A DNA stretch of 40,190 bases, from positions 1 through 40,190 of the forward strand of contig JAYMTF010000316.1 of the NCBI GenBank assembly GCA_036897485.1, given 5' to 3'. The stretch is from Pelargonium nanum. Its lineage: Eukaryota; Streptophyta; Magnoliopsida; Geraniales; Geraniaceae. Below are positions 35,570-40,190 of this stretch, one piece after another. The notes under the pieces were generated by a model that saw only the letters and a list, made by a program, of their open reading frames with translations, had not been told where the DNA came from and made no database searches. Numbering within the stretch: the first letter of the stretch is position 1; each line of letters opens with the position of its first letter. Both the position numbers and the translations under genes were made by a program.

Positions 35570-36825
35570 TTTATTAGTGAAAAAGAGAGAGCCTTTGAAA
35601 TTTGAATTAACCTGCTGTGTATGTATCGTCAAGAAAATGTTGTGAATTCTTGGTTCAGATTTTGTTATAAACTTTCTTTCTTATAAGCAGAGAAGCAGAG
35701 CAAGCAGCTATAATTTCTGTTCAATGTCTGTATGTTATGTTTATGGCTTCAAATAACAATCTTTTGAAGTTGAACACTATCATCTGGCCCAAGGAGTAAT
35801 CTGTAGCTCACTCATTGGGCCTGGTTATGGGCTGCAAGATTTAAAAGATTCTACTTAACGTGTAAAGCTAGTAATTAAGCTTAGCAATAGCCAACAAATG
35901 AGAAAGATTATAGTTCTTAATCAGCCAATCCGGTATTGATTTGAATGTTTCACCAAGAATCAATGAGAATAAGAAGTGTTAACATTAATATATATAGTAT
36001 TAACTATCAAGTGATCAACATTAGACTTTGGCCAATGATGATGCAAAGGAATCACTGACTATGATTGATGATGTAAAATGTAAAGAAGGTACAAGCTACC
36101 AAACACCAATAATTAGCAAGTACTATGAATTGAAATGTTTGGAAATGAGATAGACCTCACTCTCATGACGTTATTGATGTGAGTAGTACCCCTAGGATTC
36201 TAATAATACAATAAAATATCACACATGACCCGGTACACTTATAAACATTAACTTATGATCACATTATAGTCTATTGACGAGTTATATGATCACCTAACAA
36301 TTAAGAATTTAATTTGAGTCTATCATCAATGCCTGATATTTTAGACCTGAATTAGAATGTCCATGATTAGTATTATAAGGTCAAATTCCTTGTTCTAGTG
36401 ATTCTTGTTGGGGCATTAACATTAGTGGCAATTGAGGCTGACAAAGTTAGTTAACCCAACAAACTCCATGTACAATAAAATAAAGTGAAAGGTGACTGGA
36501 CCCAAAAGCTTAGCAGAGCACCGCTTGGCATGAAGTGAATGATAGAAAACAAGAGAATATAGCCAAGATAAAAGTAATTAAATTAGTAGCTAAGAAGAAT
36601 AGTAGCCGGAGAAGACAGAAAAGTCAATGATTAACAAATAATGAAGCCGTCTATTTCATATTCTTATACAGTTGTTTAGTCATCGTCTCTTACCCACCAA
36701 TATTATCCCATTTCAATTCCCATCCATCCATCAATCCTGTGTTGTGGAAATTCATGGCCAGAGCCCAGAACTGGAAATGGATACAATAAGAAGAAACAGA
36801 GGTTGTTGTTGGGATCGGATGCGGG
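35570..36825. other. psbO 3' region and CASP-like gene upstream region
   Basis: psbO 3' UTR and AT-rich spacer. Upstream ATGs at 36754 and 36777 precede the CASP-like start. The first opens an 11-codon frame ending at 36789; the second opens a frame that overlaps the main start. No other gene was seen. Confidence 0.5.
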
Positions 36826-37867
36826 ATGGAGCAACAGGCCGGGGCGTTGGGGACGAGCGCAAGTTTGGCTCTGCGCTTGGGCCAAGCCACCTTCTCCACT
36901 GCCTCTCTTCTCTTCATGTGCTTCCATGTCGATTTCTACAGCTTCACTTCTTTCTGGTATTGAAAACTAATTTCAATTCTCTATTTCTATCTGGGTTTTT
37001 GTTTATATTGCTGTTTAACATGATGGGTTGTGGTTGGATGGATTTGAAAACCAGAGAGCTTATATACTGGTTTTGAGTATGTTGAATTGATAGATAAAAT
37101 GAATAAAGCTTGAATTTTTATTGATGAATTTGATCAAACATGCTTCACAGATAAGGTTTTTAGGAGTTTGGTGAAATGGGTTTTGAAGAAAATTTCGTGT
37201 TTCATTCAATATGTTGCATTTGCCGACACATAACATTAGTGATTGCTACATAACCATTTTTGAGAGCTTACTGGTTTTGTGTATGTTGAACTGATAGATA
37301 AAATGAATAAAGATTGAATTTTTATTGATGAATTTGATCAAATATGCTTTAAAGGTAAGGTTGTGTGAGTTTGGTGAAATGGGTTTTGAAGAAATTAATG
37401 ATTTGATGCAACCTCATCTGCGTTGCTACATAACCATATCAGTACTGTTTGTATTTTGATTGTGCAGCTACTTGGTGACAGTCATGGGTTTGGTGATTCC
37501 ATGGAGTGTGACATTGGCTTTGGTAGATACTTACTCGGTTTTCGTTAAACACTTGCCTTGCCAACGCAGAGTTTTATTGATCATTGTAGTAGGAGACTGG
37601 GTAGGTACATATCAATTTTGTTGATAAATCTCATAGGAAAGATGTTGATTTTGTTAATCACTCTTCATGGCACAGATGCTGTCATTTCTGTCACTAGGCG
37701 CGGCGTGCTCAACAGCTAGTGTCACGGACATTCTTCTCAATGCAGCGTCGTCTTGCCCAGCAAAGATGTGTTACAGATACCAGTTGTCCTCTGGCATGGC
37801 CTTCTTGTCTTGGTTTCTCTCATTTTCTTCTTGTCTCTTTAATCTTTGGGTTCTTCCCTCTCTGTAG
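36826..37867 (+). CDS. CASP-like membrane protein, CASPL5 group
   Basis: Four-helix MARVEL-related membrane protein. CASPs organise Casparian-strip membrane domains; the roles of CASPL5 members are largely unknown. Exons are 36826-36956, 37468-37600 and 37676-37867, all GT-AG and in phase, giving 151 residues. Typical CASPL5 wording includes GTSASLALRLGQ at the start, CYLVTVMGLVIPWSVTLALV across the first splice, GDWMLSFLSLGAACSTASV at the second, and the tail LSWFLSF...LFNLWVLPSL. Four hydrophobic segments are visible. The start MEQQAGALGTSAS matches the family's short N-terminus, so upstream ATGs were not used. Intron 1 (511 bases) contains a ~140-base internal duplication. Confidence 0.92.
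37054..37396 (+). repeat. Direct ~140-bp duplication inside CASP-like intron 1
   Basis: Copies at about 37054-37194 and 37262-37396, offset 208 bases, share long identical runs (such as TTGATGAATTTGATCAAA and GTTTGGTGAAATGGGTTTTG). Similarity is high, so the event is fairly young. Confidence 0.9.
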
Positions 37868-38130
37868 TTTCGAATAGAATTCGAGAAGATCGAACAAGTT
37901 TTTGTTTTGTTCATATTACAATGTATACAGGATATATTTACACGAATCAAATTGTGTTTCAATTGTAAGTTAATAGAATGAATATTACTATTCTGCAATT
38001 TAACTTACTAATTGAAGTAGGAATTCCATGTCTCTGTCTGTCTATGCTAACTATTCAAGATAGAAAAGAAATCTGATTTCTGTTCTGAAATAGGAAATTC
38101 ACAACAATAAAACAACTTGTAATTAACTTT

Positions 38131-38138
38131 TATATAAA
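38131..38138 (+). promoter_or_regulatory. TATA box of the small gene at 38194
   Basis: TATATAAA lies 56 bases before the last base ahead of the ATG, so transcription should start near 38165 with a ~30-base leader. This supports the small downstream gene model. Confidence 0.55.
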
Positions 38139-38193
38139 GAAAGATTGAGTGACCAAATTTTCGATATAGATTCAAGTATTCTCATAATTAAGT

Positions 38194-38637
38194 ATGGATA
38201 AAAGCCAATATTTTTCCATTGAAGAAGGATCTAAATTAGCAGTTCCTTCACAATTTTCTTGTTTTGAAGATGTGGATGATAAGGAACTCACCCAGGTATG
38301 ATGTTAAATTTCAGATGTAAATTGGTTATGTGATATCTTTTTAAGTACATTGAAATTTGGTTTGTAGGAAAAATCTTGTGAAGAAGTTGTGACAAAAGAA
38401 GAAATATGTTCAAATAACAAGAATGTTAATGGTAAGCAAATAGTTTTTCCAATAAGAACAAGTTCCAGAAAGAAACCATTCTCTGTGGTGGTCACCTATC
38501 GTAGGTTTTATCATGTAACCGAGGAGAAAACTACACCGGAAAAGGTGACGTCACCTACCACCGGCGGTGAAGGTGCGCAGCTGGTGGAAAGAAGAAACAG
38601 AAGAAAAGGAGTACCCAGAAGATCTCCATTTTATTAG
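38194..38637 (+). CDS. Small two-exon gene, basic protein of unknown function
   Basis: Not recognised. Exons 38194-38295 and 38368-38637 flank a 72-base AT-rich intron with clean borders (CAG|GTATG and TTTGTAG|GA). The join is in phase 0 and yields 123 residues. Unspliced, the second intron codon is a stop. The N-terminal half is acidic (FEDVDDKELTQEKSCEEV). The C-terminal half is strongly basic (SSRKKPF, TYRRFYHV, RRNRRKGVPRRS), which could be a nuclear-localisation or nucleic-acid-binding tail. There is no signal peptide or membrane segment. The TATA box at the right distance and the splice logic favour a real gene. A lineage-specific or rapidly evolving protein is likely. Confidence 0.6.
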
Positions 38638-40190
38638 ATTTTTATTTACTACTACAATGTCTGATGCCTCCTATAGCAGTTTTATGTGTCAATTGATTAA
38701 AGCACTAAAAAAATTAATGCATTAAACAAAGTTTATGGTTTGAGAAAAAAATTCTCAATTAGTTAATGAACTTAGGTAGTACATAGCATAGATATCACAG
38801 TCCAGTTGTTTAAAATTTTGACTGCAATATGACTAGCAATTATTCTATTTAATTTGTAGGCATATGTAGCCCAACAGTATCCAGAAACATACTCCAACTC
38901 ATGTGGAATAAAACAATTTTCAACCATGAAATGCCTATCAAAACCTCCACCATGAAAGTAAAAACAAATTCTAAAAAATAACCGGCTAAAATACGATTTA
39001 AAACACACTAACATGAAAAATCCAATTCACTCAAAACATACTTTCATAAATTACCATGTGGTGAAGACGAAGATGATAACAATGCACCTACAAGTAAATT
39101 GAACAATATGAGTTAGTAGTGATAATGAAACAACAAAATAACAAAACTGATATGATAAGATATGCTAAATTCTTTTAATTCAATATATAATAATACGAGC
39201 AAATAATGATTGAACAACACTGCCAATAGAAAAAATATCAACAGTAGAAGAATTATGTAGACTTAGAGACTAGACATAATTAACCATTTAACCCTTAATT
39301 ACTTCATCATTAACTAAGGCCCTAAAGTTAACTAATTTAATATCGATCCTATGTTTTATCTGAACATGAATCTAGAACATAAAACAAAAGTTTCGAGTTT
39401 TTATATCATTTAGATAGTCCTTTAATTATAAGCTCCTCATAATGCACGTACAAATGATGGGTACCACTGAATTGACCAATTAATGAAATTTTATATAAAT
39501 ATAGGGATTAGCTTTGACCATGGCTGTGATCTTTTTGAATGATAATTATTTATTTATAAGGGACCCAATACAACCTTGCATTTGGAGATTAAAGAGAGAT
39601 GTGAATGAATGTGAGGACTAAGATAGATCGAGGAAGCTGCTTGCTAATAATGATCATGACAATGCTCAACTTTATATTACATTTTATGATTAGATCAATA
39701 ATTATCAATTAGTATAAACTAAATTTTTATTAGTTATCAAAGATATTGGGAATAAAAATCAATGTACATACTTGATCCAGCATTTAAAATCTAATTGAAA
39801 TATTTTAGATCGGAATGTCTATAGTGTTCATCATAGTTGTGAGTACAATGTGTACTTGCCGGTTGGTGCTACCGCTACCTATTTGTTGCCAACCTTTTTT
39901 GCCTTGCTTTACATTAAAATTCATTTACAAATATTAAAAATAACAACTTTTGTGCTTCCATTTCCAAGAAAGTTATGAGGTTAGTGATCAGTTAATTTAC
40001 TCCTTTGTTATATGTATCAAAATACTATAAAAGGAAAAAAAATAAAAAATTATGCACACTTGCTCAAGAGATTGGTTACACAACTAATTTTTTGTTTGAT
40101 GCCGTGCATAGTTATGTATGTGATATAAGAAATCTCAAGTCTGTCACACAAGAACGTTCAGATAAAAAAAATGTCGTTCACTACTCGTTT
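38638..40190. other. Intergenic DNA to window end, nothing recognised
   Basis: AT-rich. One minus-strand frame (38772-39014) has no recognisable domain. No RNA gene, repeat array or element was seen. Confidence 0.5.

Noticed and set aside
36025..36085. TGATGAT and CTGA words resembling a C/D snoRNA
   Set aside because: No D box at a suitable distance and no closing stem.

Overview
This is nuclear DNA from a flowering plant, most likely a eudicot. Small multi-exon genes with GT-AG introns sit in AT-rich, repeat-littered intergenic DNA. The proteins are plant-specific: a CYP716-type P450, a UPF0496 protein, an NPH3/BTB protein, a COR413 cold-regulated membrane protein, PsbO and a CASP-like protein. 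The species cannot be told from sequence alone. Exon structures were built by hand from reading frames and splice sites.

Layout, left to right. (1) 1-1489, minus: 5' part of a CYP716-family cytochrome P450 cut by the window edge, divergent from (2) a single-exon UPF0496 gene (2678-3814, plus). (3) About 9 kb of AT-rich intergenic DNA with an (ATT)10 microsatellite, a likely SINE relic, a T20 run and an inverted repeat with ~70-80 bp arms (9901-10477). (4) A mitochondrial calcium uniporter (MCU) gene (13071-15044). (5) An intronless type I MADS-box gene with a shortened MADS domain (17510-18178). (6) About 4 kb without a convincing gene. (7) A four-exon NPH3/BTB gene (22200-24411). (8) A four-exon COR413 plasma-membrane-type gene (25538-27975). 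(9) A box C/D snoRNA cluster (about 29489-30167) with its own telo-box/TATA promoter. (10) A 2.2 kb degenerate tandem array in which nearly every unit carries TGAGTCA (30399-32580), then duplicated AT-rich DNA. (11) The two-exon nuclear psbO gene (34052-35569). (12) A three-exon CASP-like gene (36826-37867). (13) A small two-exon gene of unknown function (38194-38637), then 1.5 kb with nothing recognisable.

The protein genes are unrelated neighbours, not a pathway cluster. They cover triterpenoid-type oxidation, mitochondrial Ca2+ uptake, transcription, BTB/NPH3 signalling, cold response, photosystem II and a cell-wall/membrane-domain scaffold family. The least obvious content is the snoRNA cluster. 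Two RNAs have C, D', C' and D boxes, 5-bp closing stems and guides that match 18S or 25S rRNA as I recall those sequences. One has two guides for overlapping rRNA segments, so it could not use both at once.
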